Shown piece after piece: positions 23,488 to 37,500 of a stretch of DNA of 64,000 bases. Source of the DNA: Gorsachius magnificus (Eukaryota > Chordata > Aves > Pelecaniformes > Ardeidae). Below the pieces are notes generated by a model that did not search any database, was not told where the DNA came from, and saw nothing but the letters and a program-made list of their open reading frames with translations. The stretch's first letter is position 1; the number at the start of each line of letters is the position of its first letter. The position numbers and the translations under genes were made by a program. The stretch is taken from assembly GCA_034008185.1 (NCBI GenBank), contig CM067081.1, positions 108,819,265 to 108,883,264 on the forward strand. Reading direction: 5' to 3'.

Positions 23488-25327
23488 AAAAGCAGAGTGA
23501 GAAACAAGTCTTGCTGGTACTGTAAGGACTTTGATGTACGAATAAACTAATTGTCATTTTTTGTTCAGCATTTGAACAACCAAATGACTCATGCTGGGGG
23601 AGGGGGAGGAGCCGAGAAGCCTGTAGGTCTCCTGCTGGCAAGGCCAGGCACAGGGTGGGCTCCTAGCCCAAGCCACAGAGATGCAGTTCTGCACAATGCT
23701 GCCTGCTGCTCCAAGCCAGCAACACAGCACCGACCCAGCTCCTGAACTCACAGTGGGACCAAGCCAAATGAACCATTGAGCTCTCATATGCCACAAGCCA
23801 GCTGGGTAATAACAGTGGTTCCTCACTTATAAAGCATTTCTAAGAGTGCTTATAGGACACAGTGTGCAGTGAGGCTGCGGTTGTCCTGTTCACCTAACTT
23901 TCAACAGGGTTTTTTTCATCAGAAAGCAGTGAACATACTGTTGCATGCAGGGGTGTGTGTGAAATACCTGTGTCTGTTCCCTTGTGACCTTCCTACTGTT
24001 TTTTTATTTATTTTCCTTTTACCCACTTGGGGGAATTGCACCAGTGTAAGTGAGGCTCAAGACAGACTTAGTTCCAGTTGAAGGGTCGTGTCTGCTCAGT
24101 TCTGCCTTGTCAAAACGTTGTGCTAAAATACAAATATGTGTGTTTCTGCAAAAGTGTGTGTATGCAATTAGGGAATACTTTACATATCACCCCAGAGGTT
24201 CTGATTTATGAAAGAGAATAAGAGTTAATATGATCTATTAAGTGTTGAGTGTTGTATTACTTGTAGTAAAGAGATGTTAGAGATAAAATTATCTCAGTTA
24301 TGGATTTTAGTACACCCTGAACCTTCAGGATGTGCTGCACAAGATTCCATGCATGCAATACCCAACTGTGTGAGCAAGTCAGTTCATTATGGGCAAGCCC
24401 CTGGCAATCATGGGATATTGTAAACCAAGCATTTTCAGGTTCGCATACTAGATGTTTTTCGCGTGCAGTTGTTTCGCAAAGACAATGCTGATGAGAAGCA
24501 CTTGCTGCTTGCTCCTACTGTATCGCATTTTGCAGTGATAAATGTGTTTTGAACAAAACAATATTGGGTCCATAAAAAGAAATTACTCATGTGTAAATGG
24601 TAGTGGAAACCCTGCCAAGGGAATAATGAGACTCTAGGAGTGTATTCATTGGTATTCAAACAAAGGAAAATGCTGAAGGCAATGGTGTCAGCTTAATTTT
24701 CTTCTCTGGTCTAAACCTTGAATACTGGTGTAGTCTTTGCAGCTTGCAGAGAACGTGCACAAAATAATTCCTTAGGAGTTCCGCATATTGCTTCAGAGCA
24801 ATATATTTCTTGAGTAAATTCCATTCCTGTAGCATAAGACTCATCACTTGTTATATTTTAATTTGGTGCATTCATCCTAGCAAATGAATTGCTGAGATGA
24901 TCAGTAAGAAAAATAATGTTGAGGGTGGTCTGTGGACAGACAAACTGCTCTCATGAGGCTAGGAGGAAAAAATACACGCAGAGGAGGATGGAAGTCTCTT
25001 CTTTATAGCAGTACTATTTTCAGGCAGTATAGTGTTTCACGTCCATCTTCTTTGCCTTGCCAACTTTTCAGATCAAGATGTGGGCTGTTGGATTTTTCAG
25101 CTGTTCTTGTGTGCTTTAAAGAAAAGTCTATCGTTCAGCTGCTATGTGGGAGATGAGGAAGAAACTTATGGCTGTTCTTATATATGTCCAAAGATATATA
25201 CAACATTCTGTAGGATGACAAAAACAGCCAGGTATCAAAACTTTTATAGAATGAATTACTTATTTGCTAGGGGCTCATTATTCTAAGCGAATCTTTGTCT
25301 TCATGCACAAGGTGACGTTGACTAACT
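23488..25327. other. Non-coding with a GC-rich patch
   Basis: A patch at about 23583-23760 is clearly richer in G and C than its surroundings. It contains no gene or repeat that I recognise. The rest is AT-rich and without recognisable elements. Confidence 0.4.
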
Positions 25328-25384
25328 GGGATTGGGTTTTGGGGGTGGGGAATTGGTTTGTGTGGGGTTTGTTTGGGGGGGGGA
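25328..25384 (+). repeat. G-run cluster, potential G-quadruplex
   Basis: At least six runs of three or more G fall within about 57 bases, the last at least nine G long (25375-25383). This meets the usual pattern for an intramolecular G-quadruplex on the plus strand. Confidence 0.7.
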
Positions 25385-28300
25385 GTGTTTTCCTTTTTTG
25401 GGAGGAAGATCTTAACACAACGGGTGCTACCTCCTCTCAATATTTTCCAGAGGGTTTATATTTTAGATGTATTACTTTATTTTTCTTTTTTTTTTCTCCA
25501 CTTAGTCATCTATGAACTTGTAAAGATTGTTAAGCATCTTAAGTTTATCACTTCCAAGCCTTGAGATGGAATAATAAACTTTTTCTCAAACACTCAAAGC
25601 CCAGAAAAATATAATATACTGGTGTTTTGTTTTTAAATAAGGATTTTATAACCACATGTAACAAGCACCTAGTTTGGCGTTTGGGTTTTTTTGTTTTGTT
25701 TGTTTGTGTTTTCTTTGGTTTGTTCATTTTGGTTTTTTGAAGCTTTTTTGTTTTGCTTGAGGAGGACAGATAAAACACAAAAGCTATTCCAAATGCCCCA
25801 AACTGGTTTTGATCTCTTGGGTAGTTTCCTGACAAATGACACTGCAGTCTGGATTGAAGCTCCAAAGAAAAAACCCATCAAGTATAATGGCAAGGCTCAA
25901 CTGTACCTTATGCTGGCTGCTATGGAAACTTTTCTATGATAAGATGTCAGATGGCAGAGAAGCAAGGTAGAGAAAATAGCTTGGCTCAGCCAGAAGCACA
26001 GTCCCAGGCTCAGGTGGTGAGTACTTGGAAGAGCCGAATGTTTGGTTATAAACTTAGGTGGTTGGTTTCAGATTAGCAAATCAAATAGTAGGCATGATAA
26101 CTGAAGACATAAAGTCTTATTAGTGTCCTGAGTCTCTGGCTGTGGAGTTGTCACTTTGCATGTGAGAACCATTTTGAGTTGATATGTGGGTAGTGTGTAA
26201 CACTGTTCTTTGAGTGGGAAACAAGTCACACTTGGTAATCTAACCATTTCTCAGAGCGCATCTGGTTTTCCTTGAATGCAGATTTCCAACAAGTGGTCGG
26301 TTAAGAACTGGTATGCTTATGAACTTTTGACAGTGGATCATGGGAACAGTGTTTTATTCTATAATGGTCTTCATAGTTTTTTCCCCCTAGTATAATTTTA
26401 AAATTATATAATATTATGATTTTTTTTCTGTTTCCACCATATTAGGGAACATATCACTAAGATTTATCCAACATGCATTGAAAGGAGATTTAAAAAAGGG
26501 TTTAGAGAGCACTCTAGTAGGCTTTGATCTGAACACTGTGATTGCATTTAATCTCTAGTGATATACATGACAAACCCTTTCTTTTAGCTAGTGAAATTAT
26601 TAATTCAGGAAATAGTTCCTAATGAGAGACTAGTTATGTTGGAGGGAAAACTTTACAACCCACCAAAGTGCACAGCTGCTACTGAGCAGCTAAAAGTACA
26701 ATCTTCTGTAGTGCGTTCTGCTGTATCACTTGGGCTTTGCTTTGACTTGTTTACAATTTGCATCAGCACTGGTTTTAGCACTTTTACCATAGTAGTATTT
26801 AAAATATTTCTGGCTTAATTACAAAAATCTTATACTAGAACAACTTTTCAAATGCTTTTAAAGATTACTGATACTTTAAAATGGATTAGGAGGGAAATAA
26901 TGTATTGGTAAAAGGAAGACAATTAAAATTGTGCTCATTTCATCTTATTCTTATAAAATGGAAACAGCATCTACTTGTACGAGGTTGTCCCCCTTTCTCT
27001 TTAATACAGTTTTTTAATGTCCTCTGCCTTGCAAAATCAGACCAAATAGATTAAAAATTAAAATCATTTACATGGACACAACCTATATCTTCCTTCCTAA
27101 TTTACATATTGAATTAACAAGGACAGACTTCTAATGGTGTGTTTATATATTTCTACACTTTTGATTATTGGGGTTTCTTAACCTTTCTAAATGACATGTC
27201 AAGGTAAACAGAAGGTTTTGATTTGCCAACTTTGTACAACTCATTTCTTAATAGAAAGGTGCTATACTGAAGCTAGAATACATTTTCAAAATATTAGAAA
27301 ACAATTATCCAAACTATAAGACTTTGCCAAAAACTACAAAGATTTGTTTGACAATTATTCCAAGTGCAAGAACAGTTGTAAATGATGTGATGAAATCCTC
27401 TATGCATTAGCTAAATTGCTCATTCCCTTCCATGATAAACTAAAAATCTGTAGCCCTAAAAATGGATTGCAAAGCCTCAAGCCATCAATACACCACCTTT
27501 ACTTGCATCTCATTATTCACTGGTGCTACTTTTGTTTTAATGAAATTGCAGTCGGCTGGCAGTGTAAAATAACAGGTGCAGGTCTATCATTATTATAATT
27601 ATTCTTTCTTATAATTATTTTTTTCCTTGCAGTGCTTCTGGCAGGTCATTTAGGTTGTAGAACTAGTACTTCTGCCAGAATATTGCAGTCAAAGTGCACA
27701 CTGCTACCAAATGCTTTCCTTTGAATATAGTACCTGCATGCTTAAGAGTTTACGCTCATAAATGAAAGGGAATTCCTCATGGCTTCATTATCAACTCTTT
27801 AAATGTACTATTATGCTTCAGAAACAATAGCCTGAACCAATTTGTATCAAATGAGGTTTTTTAAGGCATAGAGGAAATGTTAAAAATGTGGTATAAATCA
27901 GAGGTAAACTTAGTTTTGCATGAACCCTATTTGCCTTTGTGTGTTCTTATTATAATGACTTGAGGGAAGGGGAAGAGAATATATACTTCCACAGTAGGAG
28001 CTACTCAGCTCACTAATGCAATCTGAATTGTGTATCAACAAATTAATGGTAAGGTCATGAAGTTAATGATGTTTAAAACTGTATTGTAAAATTTGCCTCA
28101 GCAACCTCATAAAAAGTAGCGATTAATGAAGTACCTTTTATTTGTGGTAACACTAGCCTTATTCCTTCAGAACCAAAGCACTAGGTTCATAATTGTAGCT
28201 GGACTGCTGCTTTGATTTTTATTTCAATTTTTCCAACTGTAATTTTCACACCTATTTTAATGGGCCAAAAAGAACTTGTACACAGAGAAACAGCATCTAT

Positions 28301-28894
28301 CCTTCCAAAAGTTTCAATGCTGTAGGCAGTCCTCAGAGCTTTCACTGGAGCTCTGCACATAGAGCCTCATTTCATGTAAGCACCTTGGTATCATTAAATC
28401 TGATAACACTGCTGCAATTTGTGCAAGAAAGAAAAGCTTAGATTCGTAATTATAAAACTCCTATTTCTATTTTTTAGAGTTCTTGTTACACTGAACTGGG
28501 ATATGCACAACAGGGAACATGGGTAGAGCTTAAGAATTTACAGTTAGTCCAATTAACTTTAATAACTTTAATAGTCCAAACTGAATAATGAGTATGGAAA
28601 AGCCTCATGAATTATATGCTTTAAAATCATTGTATAAAAAAGCCAAATAAACCTAGTACCTACCCCTTTATTCTGATGTTCTTCGTTTAATGTTCCCTGG
28701 GCTCGAAAGGTGATACAAGAACCTTCCCTGGCAAAATCAGGTACAGGGAAATTAAAATGATCTCTCTGGTATCCTGAGGTTTTCAGTGGGATGACAAGGA
28801 GGATGTTCAAGGTGAGAGTTGCAGGAGAAATGTAATGTTGATGCTTTCTTCCTCCTGAATTTTGGATCTCCTTAGAGATATTATTACTTCTTCC
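25385..28894. other. Non-coding; GTTT-rich tract and AT palindrome
   Basis: A T-rich tract with GTTT/GTTTT units fills about 25681-25762. A perfect 16-base palindrome ATAATTTTAAAATTAT is at 26392-26407. The block 28010-28265 has the even composition typical of conserved non-coding DNA, but this is untested. No gene is supported. Confidence 0.45.
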
Positions 28895-29130
28895 TGTCCC
28901 TGCCTGCTCCCTTCCCCCTGCTCCCTGGAAAGGTGTGAAAGCTTTCCCACAGCCACCTAGTGCCCCCACGGGCTGTCTGTCTGCCAGGCACTGCCTGGGG
29001 CTGCCAGCCCCTTCTCCAGCAGCACTCACAGAGCTGGAGCTCAGGCAGGCTGGGCAATGGGCACTTGGCCACGGGGCACCTGGTAAACCCAGCTCAGCCC
29101 TGCTCAGGCCAAGGGCAGCCCAGATCGAAG
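28895..29130. other. GC-rich patch, origin unknown
   Basis: About 235 bases are strongly enriched in CCC, GGG, CAG and CTG words in an otherwise AT-rich region. CpG is scarce, so it is not a typical CpG-island promoter. Long open frames on both strands here are explained by the composition. It may be a degenerate retroelement piece, but I cannot name one. Confidence 0.5.
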
Positions 29131-32100
29131 TAATTCAAAACCTGTAGCCTCTTATTGACAACAGTGAAATAGTGATTACTGGATAACATACACTGTTTTG
29201 GAGAAGTCGCTAAAGGGTAAGGAGGTCTTGATATGGATACATTGATATATTGAAGTATTTTTGTGTGTGTATAAGTGTACACATATGTATTTTGGATAGT
29301 ATGTAAATGACAAGACAGAGACAGTGAGTTTGAATACTGAATGCTTTTTCAGTCTTGCATACAGGTATTTGCAACTATCCAAGGATGAACTACCAGGAAA
29401 CTATCAGGTTTCAGAGCTATAGCTCTCCTACCTTTAAGCACAGGAAGCATTTCACTTATTAAATATTTATATTCTTCCTGTTAGGGTTTATCCAGTCCTG
29501 TTCCAGGCTTCTGAGTTGTATCCTTCTTGCTCTAATTTCTCCCTTGTGCTATGAATCAGAAATCTCTCAATTAGGACCAATTCAGAAACTGGAAAGATGT
29601 ATGCAAAACTTCCCTTCAGAAAACTATTAAAAAAAAGAGTCCAAGAACAGTATCTTTAAGGATTTAGGTGAAATCCTGTAATTTTTCTCTATTATAACTT
29701 TATTTAAAATCAATGAGTTATTAGATGAATAAGGATTAAACAGTCTGGAAAGGAAAATTAATAGCTATTTATAAGCAGATTTTAATTTTCTCTTTTAGAT
29801 TTATATCAGCTGCATTCCATCACTCTTTACTCATGGATCTGTTAATGTAGGATTATTCTCATAAGGAGTTATGTTCATAATAAAAAGTGCATTATTATAT
29901 TGTATGTACTCAGTAAGCTGCCTTAATTTTTTTCTCCTCTTTTTTTCTATTACTGTACCAATTCCACTTAAATTGTAGCAAAGCTAAGCCCAAGTGTATA
30001 ATTAAATTCTTCTTGAAACTTAATTAGTTCAGCTGTGATGTCTTTTTCATTTCTGGTAATAGTTACAAAATACAGTGCATATATTCGTATAAGGAAAGCA
30101 CTTAAGATGTGCCAAAACAGAGGCATATAGCTACATACAAATACAACCACAGATAGGGTTTTCTGAGTAGCTCATCAAAATACTTTGGTTTTCACAGTAG
30201 CAATGACTTCAGATAATTTTCATCTTTCCTATGCAATCCTTAAATCAAAAAGAAAGTTTTGTTAGACTAGCTCTCAGCAAGCAGCTCAGGTAGGGTGGTG
30301 ATAGCTTCAGAGACAAAAGACAAGAAGATAAGCTCCAGCGATCTGTCTGTATCTCCATTTATTTTAGGCTACAACCAGTAATTCTTCTGCCTGCAAACAA
30401 GAACAGGTCTAGGACTGCCCAATAATATGTTACTGATGGACTATGTTGCTTACAGGGATGATTTTTTATTATTATTTCTATTGTTTGGCAACTCAACTAC
30501 CTACTAATGCTGAGGCAATTGAGAGGCAATAGATGATATCTACATTTCCTAGTCACACTCCAACTGAGGGCTGAACTCTGAAAACAAAAGGAACTGAAAA
30601 GATTGCTTATGTGATACAGAGTAAAATTCTCTCCAGAAATGCTGTTGACAGGTATCCCTTGGATATGACTGGAGATTCTATGGTAGAAACCTAATGTTGC
30701 ATTTTAAGATCCTCTGTTTTCTCTGCAGTGCTTTGTTCTTAGTAGTACAACAAAAGGCAGACTACTCTGGTTCTAGAAAGAGTTAGAAACATTCAGTTCT
30801 GTTCCAGAAGTACTGATATTAGTTAGTAAAGTTAATAGAGGGAGAATGAAGACATTCTTTTGTATAGCTGCACCCATTCACATAGGCATACAATTTAGAG
30901 AAGTTTGCAGCTGTGGTGTGGATTAATGCTTTAAATTGTCCTACCTTTATCAGCAGTCACAATGCCAATGCTGTATAACAATCTGAATGCAAGTTGCATC
31001 AATCAGTGCAACTGGCTTAATCTTTTCTCCTGTGTTCCAAATGCTCGCACCCTTACCCAAGGCTGCTTTTTTTTTTTTTCATTCTACCTCCTTTTCTCTT
31101 CCACCTTTTCTTATCTAGATCCTTATTACTTCAAATTTAAACATCTTTAGCTTTCTCTTCAACTCTGAGGCCTATATAACTGTTCTGCACACCCTGTAGG
31201 TGCTGTTCTCCTGTGGTGAGTCTGTAAATCCCAGTTGCCCCTTGCTTGCAAGTACTTTGGTTTACCTTGTGTAATGTGCTCAAGGTACATGATCAAGACA
31301 CCTTTCAGATTAAATTGGACAGAAACATGCACCTAATGCATTTCAGCTGCCAAGGGGCATTAAGATTGTGGGACCAGACTCTAATTAGTCTGAAGTATCA
31401 CCCCAGATCCCCAACTGTTTGAGTTTTGGGTCCCCAATATCAGATGTGTTGTTATATAGATCTGGCCCAATTGCTCTGCACCTTACCAGCATTGATGTAT
31501 GTGTTACCATGTGGTATTAGTTTCATTAAAAAAAAAAACAAAACAACAAACAAACAAAACCAAAAAAACAACCAAACAAAAAAAAATTGCATCTGCCTAT
31601 TGACATTTTCTATACTGTTGCACTAGCTTCCAACTTCTTGTAAAAGACTTCAAAAAATCAGCTCAGCTCCCCCAGGTTGTATGGGGGTGATTACTTGTGA
31701 CTTTTTATTCATCATTACTGAATCATTATTTTGCTGAGATAAAGCCAAGCTACCCCCTTTCTTTTTGTTATTACTTTTCTATCTGTAAATTCACAATTTA
31801 CAAGGCAAAGAAGGACTGCAAAATTCAATAGGGAAAAATTCATCCTCTTTTCATATCAACTCCTACAGAAATCGCTGCTTTGTTCTCAAGCACCTGAGGT
31901 TACAATTTCTTGTCAGTTCTAGAGCTCTCAGGCTAGGATTTGGTTGATTCCCAGAAAAGATGATCCACAATCATAATCTCGTTCTGGCCAAAAGTGAAAA
32001 TATTGTGCATATGTTTGGATCTAAAAAATCATTGTTAGTTCAATGAATGTTTTAGCAATTTAAAGTTGGAAATAATTCATACCGGAAAGCTTCATGGAAT

Positions 32101-34548
32101 TATAGAAAATTACTACACAAAATATTTTTATATAGATATAAATTTATAAATAATCTCCTCTCTGTTATCTGTCCCTATGTTTACCCTTCCAATATTTCCC
32201 TTAGCCTTAGGTGAAAAGTTCCTATATTCTCAATCAAAAATGGTATATTCTATTAACCATTTCCAAGAATTACCAACTATACAGGAATTACTAACTTTAT
32301 AATGGGGGGCTACTTCTACTGCATATGCATGGCTGTAAATTTGTGTGTACTCGTTTCAGTGTCAAGTGATTTTGTCCTTGTAATGGCAATGCAGATACAG
32401 CACTAGTTAAGAACTTGCAATCATTTACATGTCCTCTCCTCTGAGGTGGCACTTTCTTCTAAAAAGTACTTATTTTAAGCCCCTTTCCTCCTTGATTCTT
32501 CTGTATTTAAAACCTAAATTCAGAAAGACAGGAACTGTCACCTTACACTTGTGGCTGAAATGAGGTAAGTGGTTGGGATTTTTTTAGTATAGGTATAGGG
32601 CATAAAAGCTCAAAAAGGTCAATATAACTTCCACTGGAGAGGAGTCACATTAAAATTAACGTACTTTGAGCATTGACTCTATCGAATGAAGAGAACCTGA
32701 AAATAAAACTGTTTGGAATCATAGAGAAACTTAAATGTCTAAGCTACATGGAGTGTGTGCATACATCATCTTTTTTTAAGTGACAACTTTTTATACTTCA
32801 CAATTTTGATTGATCTGACCTGCTGAGGGACCTTAAATAGGTAAGAGGACATGTATTTTTAGTTTTGTCTTGACTATGCCCTTTTAAAGTAAACTGTAAC
32901 ACTATTATCTTGGGTTATATTCTGCTAGACCAGATTCTACCTCAGTGTAGAACAGCGAAATGAAGAGCTATTAGCTTTTATACCTTTCCAAGTAAAGACA
33001 TTTGATAAGAACACTGCAGCTTCTGTCATTACACTATACAATGAAGAACAGTGTACTGTATCTTTTCATTGTACTGTTATTAGTATCAACATTGTGCAGT
33101 CTCAAGAGGTGATATTATCTGAAAAATTCAGCTCTTCAACACTTGCATCATTTAAGCTGATGCTTGTAATAAGGAAGATGGAAAATAAAATTGCAATATG
33201 CCAGCTGTCAGTGAAAAATGGAGAGTAATAAACTATCCTGGTTTAAACGCAGCAATAGATCAGAAAAACTATCTAACCACAACAGCTGCTGAAGACCTTA
33301 AAATGTCTTTTCTATTTAAACATAGCCCAAGGTTTGCTCTAAACATACCTATGAATACATCTAAAAGAAAATGTCTATAGGAATTGTATTCACTTTGACC
33401 TCAATCATCCATAATGTAGAACTTTGTTGTATTGAGGAACTCCACATCATTTCAGTAAGAAGTTTGGATGACTGATAAACTCTGCCTTAAGTCTCCATAT
33501 GACTTTACTTAGTGCAGTCTCCAAAATGATGGCCTTTTTTCCTAAGTTTTGCATTAAAAAGAGGAAGGACTGTGTTAAAGTATTAATGATAGTTGACAGC
33601 TCCAGGAGCTGTTGTTACGCAGAACTTATCTGAATAATTGGGATGAGACAGCTTCATATTTGCTCTAGTTTCAGCACACTAAGTACAGTCAGCAAGGTAT
33701 GTGAGCAGTCAGTTCCTGCAGTAAAATATATGTACTAGAATATATGTAAAACTGGTGATGTAAAATTCAGATCTAGTCTGGGAACTGCATGGGTGAGCCT
33801 ATGGCTGTGTCCAGGCTGGTAAACCTGGGCAGAATGCAGCCTCTAATGACATGAATGGATTTGTCTGTCCATCTGTGCTCACGGGGAAAAACAATTCTGA
33901 GGAATATTACATTGCATGAATGCTGAGGTGAAGAACTGGCTTTATGGAGCTTTTTTGGAGCTGGGCAAGCTTATAGCTGCATGACTTACAATGGTTTGCT
34001 ATTACTTGGGTTTCTGAGAGGATTTGATTTCAAAGTAAAAATTGCCATGCAGGAGCCAGGGTTTTATATTAACATAGCTGAAAGAACACACACTTTTGTA
34101 GAGTGTGGATAAGTAGAATAAAACTTCACTTTGTCAGCATCAAACATAAGATTTGATATTTGGAAACACAGTGAGATAGCTAATTAGATTGCAAGGTTAA
34201 TTCTTGTTGGTAGAAAGAACTAATCTGCATGAAATTGAAAATAATTATAATCTTGTTCAACTACTAAAACCATGATGACCACATTTTTTTAATACTTTAA
34301 GTGGTTGACGTATGTCTTCCTTTGCTATTCAGTGCCATTATTAAAGATTTTGAATGTATATGTACGTTAGAAGTATAATTTGGCCTATTCTTGTTTCTGA
34401 ATATTTTGTTTGCAGACAAAGCTGGTAATTTCATGATTATTTAGATGTTATGAGTAAGTAAAAATATTTTACAGTATCCTCACAATTTCCACTGAGAACA
34501 TCTTAAATTAACGGAACAATATTTTTAGTTTGTTTGGGGGTTTTGTGA
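29131..34548. other. Non-coding, AT-rich
   Basis: No gene is supported. A simple A-rich tract with CAAA/CAAAC units is at 31528-31587. The block 34130-34260 contains CTAATTAGA-type homeodomain words and looks less random than its surroundings. Nothing else is recognised. Confidence 0.45.
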
Positions 34549-34573
34549 TTTTTTTTTTGGGGGGGGGGGGGGG
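34549..34573 (+). repeat. T-run followed by a 15-base G-run
   Basis: A T tract ending at 34558 passes directly into 15 consecutive G at 34559-34573. Tracts like this are prone to sequencing error and length change. Confidence 0.9.
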
Positions 34574-37500
34574 AATGTTGCCTCACTTTCTAGTATCAAG
34601 AAAAAAAAGAATTGTACTATAGAAAAAGATTGTTTAGCATAGGCCCTTTGGGAACAGGAAGATTTGAAATGAATCCTAAAGTTGAAATTCCATTCAGAAG
34701 AGTTATGTTTTACACTTCTCATGAAGATGAGTTTAAGTATTTTTTTTTCATAGTTTGAATACATGTATTTGGATAAAACTGATACTTACAATGAGGAGGG
34801 TTTTTTTATAAATTAAGAAGTTTCCTATGCAAATACAAATTTCCCCTTTTGTCCCCACTTACATCATCTGACTGGAGAGACTGCACTGAAAATAACTGCA
34901 TAAACTCATTTTCACTTCTTCTTGGTTTTGAAGTTATTCTTAAAGCAGGGTTTGCAGAATTCTGAAAACTTACTTGGTAAACTTCTGGCTGCACTAGGTT
35001 TATTTGAAAACTTTTGTTCACTTAATATGATTAAGTTTTTCCATGGTTGAATTACATGGCAAATTTCTCTTTAAGAACATAGTGACTGATAGCACAATTT
35101 CTTAATATCTTGGACAAAACCAGGACTCTGGAAAGGGGGAAGAAGTAGTTTCTTATAGTTCAGGGATTAAAATAATGGAATGTATATGTGGTATATACAT
35201 GCTTCATAGCATTTATGGTGTATTACAAAAATATAGATGCAAGCACAGAAATGTTCTAATCCATGAATATTGAAAAAAACCCAAACCCACAACAAGAAAA
35301 CCCCCAACAAACAAAAAAACCCAAACACTCAGTGGAAAAGTAATTGCAATGAATTTAGGATTTTCAGAAAAATATAAGTCTTATATATTTTGGGTCACCA
35401 TTAATGATTGTCTTACCTCACTGACTTTTTTTTAGAGTTAATTTCCTTTCTAGTGTTGCACAAAGTTATGCTTGAACCTTTGTGGAGCTGTGGGGTTGGG
35501 GTTTTTTTTGTTTTGCCTTTTTACTTCCCCATTTATCTTGTTTGTTTATTTCTTAATTCATACACCCATTGAATCTTCTATTTAACTATGCTTGTCTCTA
35601 CAAGAATAATATATAGGTGTGCCACTATAAAAAGCCTAACTGGTATTTTCTGATGCTTGTTTTCTAGATCTTGGATCTGTGCTGTTAGATCTCTTAGCCA
35701 TGTCTTCAGCCAAGTAACGTATAAGACAGAGTAGTTTTCCAAAACTGTTGAAATACACTTCTTGTTCTGTAAATTACTTTTTTTTCTATTCCGAAAGAAC
35801 AATGTTCTTTAACCCCAAAGAATTTTTGTTTCCTTTCATTTTGTGAAAGAGACGATTAAACATCCAGTGACAGGATAACTTGATATATACTGTGTACTCT
35901 TTCTATTAAAAAGAAATTTATATAAAGATGTGGTGATTAGATGTCATGAAAAACCAAACTCTTATTCTACAATGATGAAATTTCTTTGAGCCATGCTGCT
36001 TCTTTCCCACCTGCAGAAAAAGTGTATCCCTTTAAGACTTTAGAACAGTAAACAGACAGACAGACTAGAATTTATTTTTATCACAGCATGGAAGGCTTTA
36101 CTGTCATTTTGTTCTAATGGAAAGCCCAAAGACTTCAAGACACAACATTCACTAATCAAGCAAATCTATTAAAAGCATTTCGAATAGACTATTGTGATAA
36201 TGAAAGAGAGAAATTAATGGAGATAGAGAGTTAAAGAAAACAGGGACAGGAAAGAAGAACAAAAAGTTGAAATTCCATTTAAAGTAATTCCCACATCATC
36301 AGGCTCGTATGCCATATTTCATAATGGTTTTAAGAACTGTTGAATAGCATTCTGCAAATAGCATTTAAAATGATGCATTTCTCTGTGGAGGTAAAAGTCC
36401 TTGAAAATACTTATTTGTGGTTATTTGGGGACTATGACTTGTCAGCATTTGTGAGTGTTACCAAGCTAATAACCTTCAAAGATACTCCAGTATTTCCAAG
36501 CTGGTAATGCTCAGCTTTATTCCATACTAACATCACCCTTAGAAGCATCTAAAGCAGCTGTTAAACCATCAGTATGCAAAAGAGCCATTACTTTAGTTCT
36601 GTTTCTGCATATGAGCTCTCATATTTTCTAGGATGGTTACTTAACATCAGGTGGCAGTAGACAGCTCCTCAGACATCCAATATCTAAAATTTTGTTCATG
36701 CTTGATGGGAATGTGTTTAAGAACATTGAAACATGTTTTAAGAGAAAGATCATCTAAATTCCTAAAATTCTAGATAGCTGTATTTTAAATTGAAGAAAAA
36801 TGAGAAGTTTCATGCTTTCTCATCACCTGTGCCAGCCCAAAGTCTGGACTGTTGCTGGTATGGAAACAAGTTGCAGATAAAATATTCTCTTGTTCACCCA
36901 AACATCTCAATATACAGCTTCTGAATATGACTTATCATGACCATCAGACTTTATAGATACAAGGGTCTGTAAATATATAACTATGGAGCAGCTAAGAAAA
37001 TGATGAACAAGAATCAAAAGAAAGAGGAAAATATTTCATTCAATTTCTTGAGACTTGCATTCCCTGGCTCTGCTGTGTTCCTGCTTTCTAACATTAACAA
37101 CTGGTTTAAATATATATTTTTTTTAAAAGAGATGTGTTAGCAATTTTTCTTGATTCTATCTCCATACATATGATGTATTTGAAAGGGGCTTTTCTACAGG
37201 TTTTTTCTCTCCCTTTCCTGTAATTAGTTCCTCAAGACATTAACAGTTGTGAAAGTACATAGGCTATGAAGCAGTTGTGGTTTAGAGCTCTTGATACTGA
37301 TGTAGTTAGATACTAGGATCCCAGCCCTAGAGACAGGCACTACATCAGTGCTGTAGAATATGGAAAACAAAAGGGCATGTGTGAACTTTAGAAACCTTTT
37401 GCTACAGAAGCAAAGCACTAGAAACTTCTCCTACATGAGAGATTGCCTTCTCTAAAATGGTGTGAATGGGCTTTCGGTCAGGGTTCCACCATGTCTCACA

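Noticed and set aside
28568..29029. 153-codon minus-strand open frame
   Set aside because: Its length is explained by the GC-rich patch, which lowers stop frequency. No domain seen.
28895..29130. CpG-island promoter
   Set aside because: GC-rich but CpG-poor, with no TATA or initiator arrangement.
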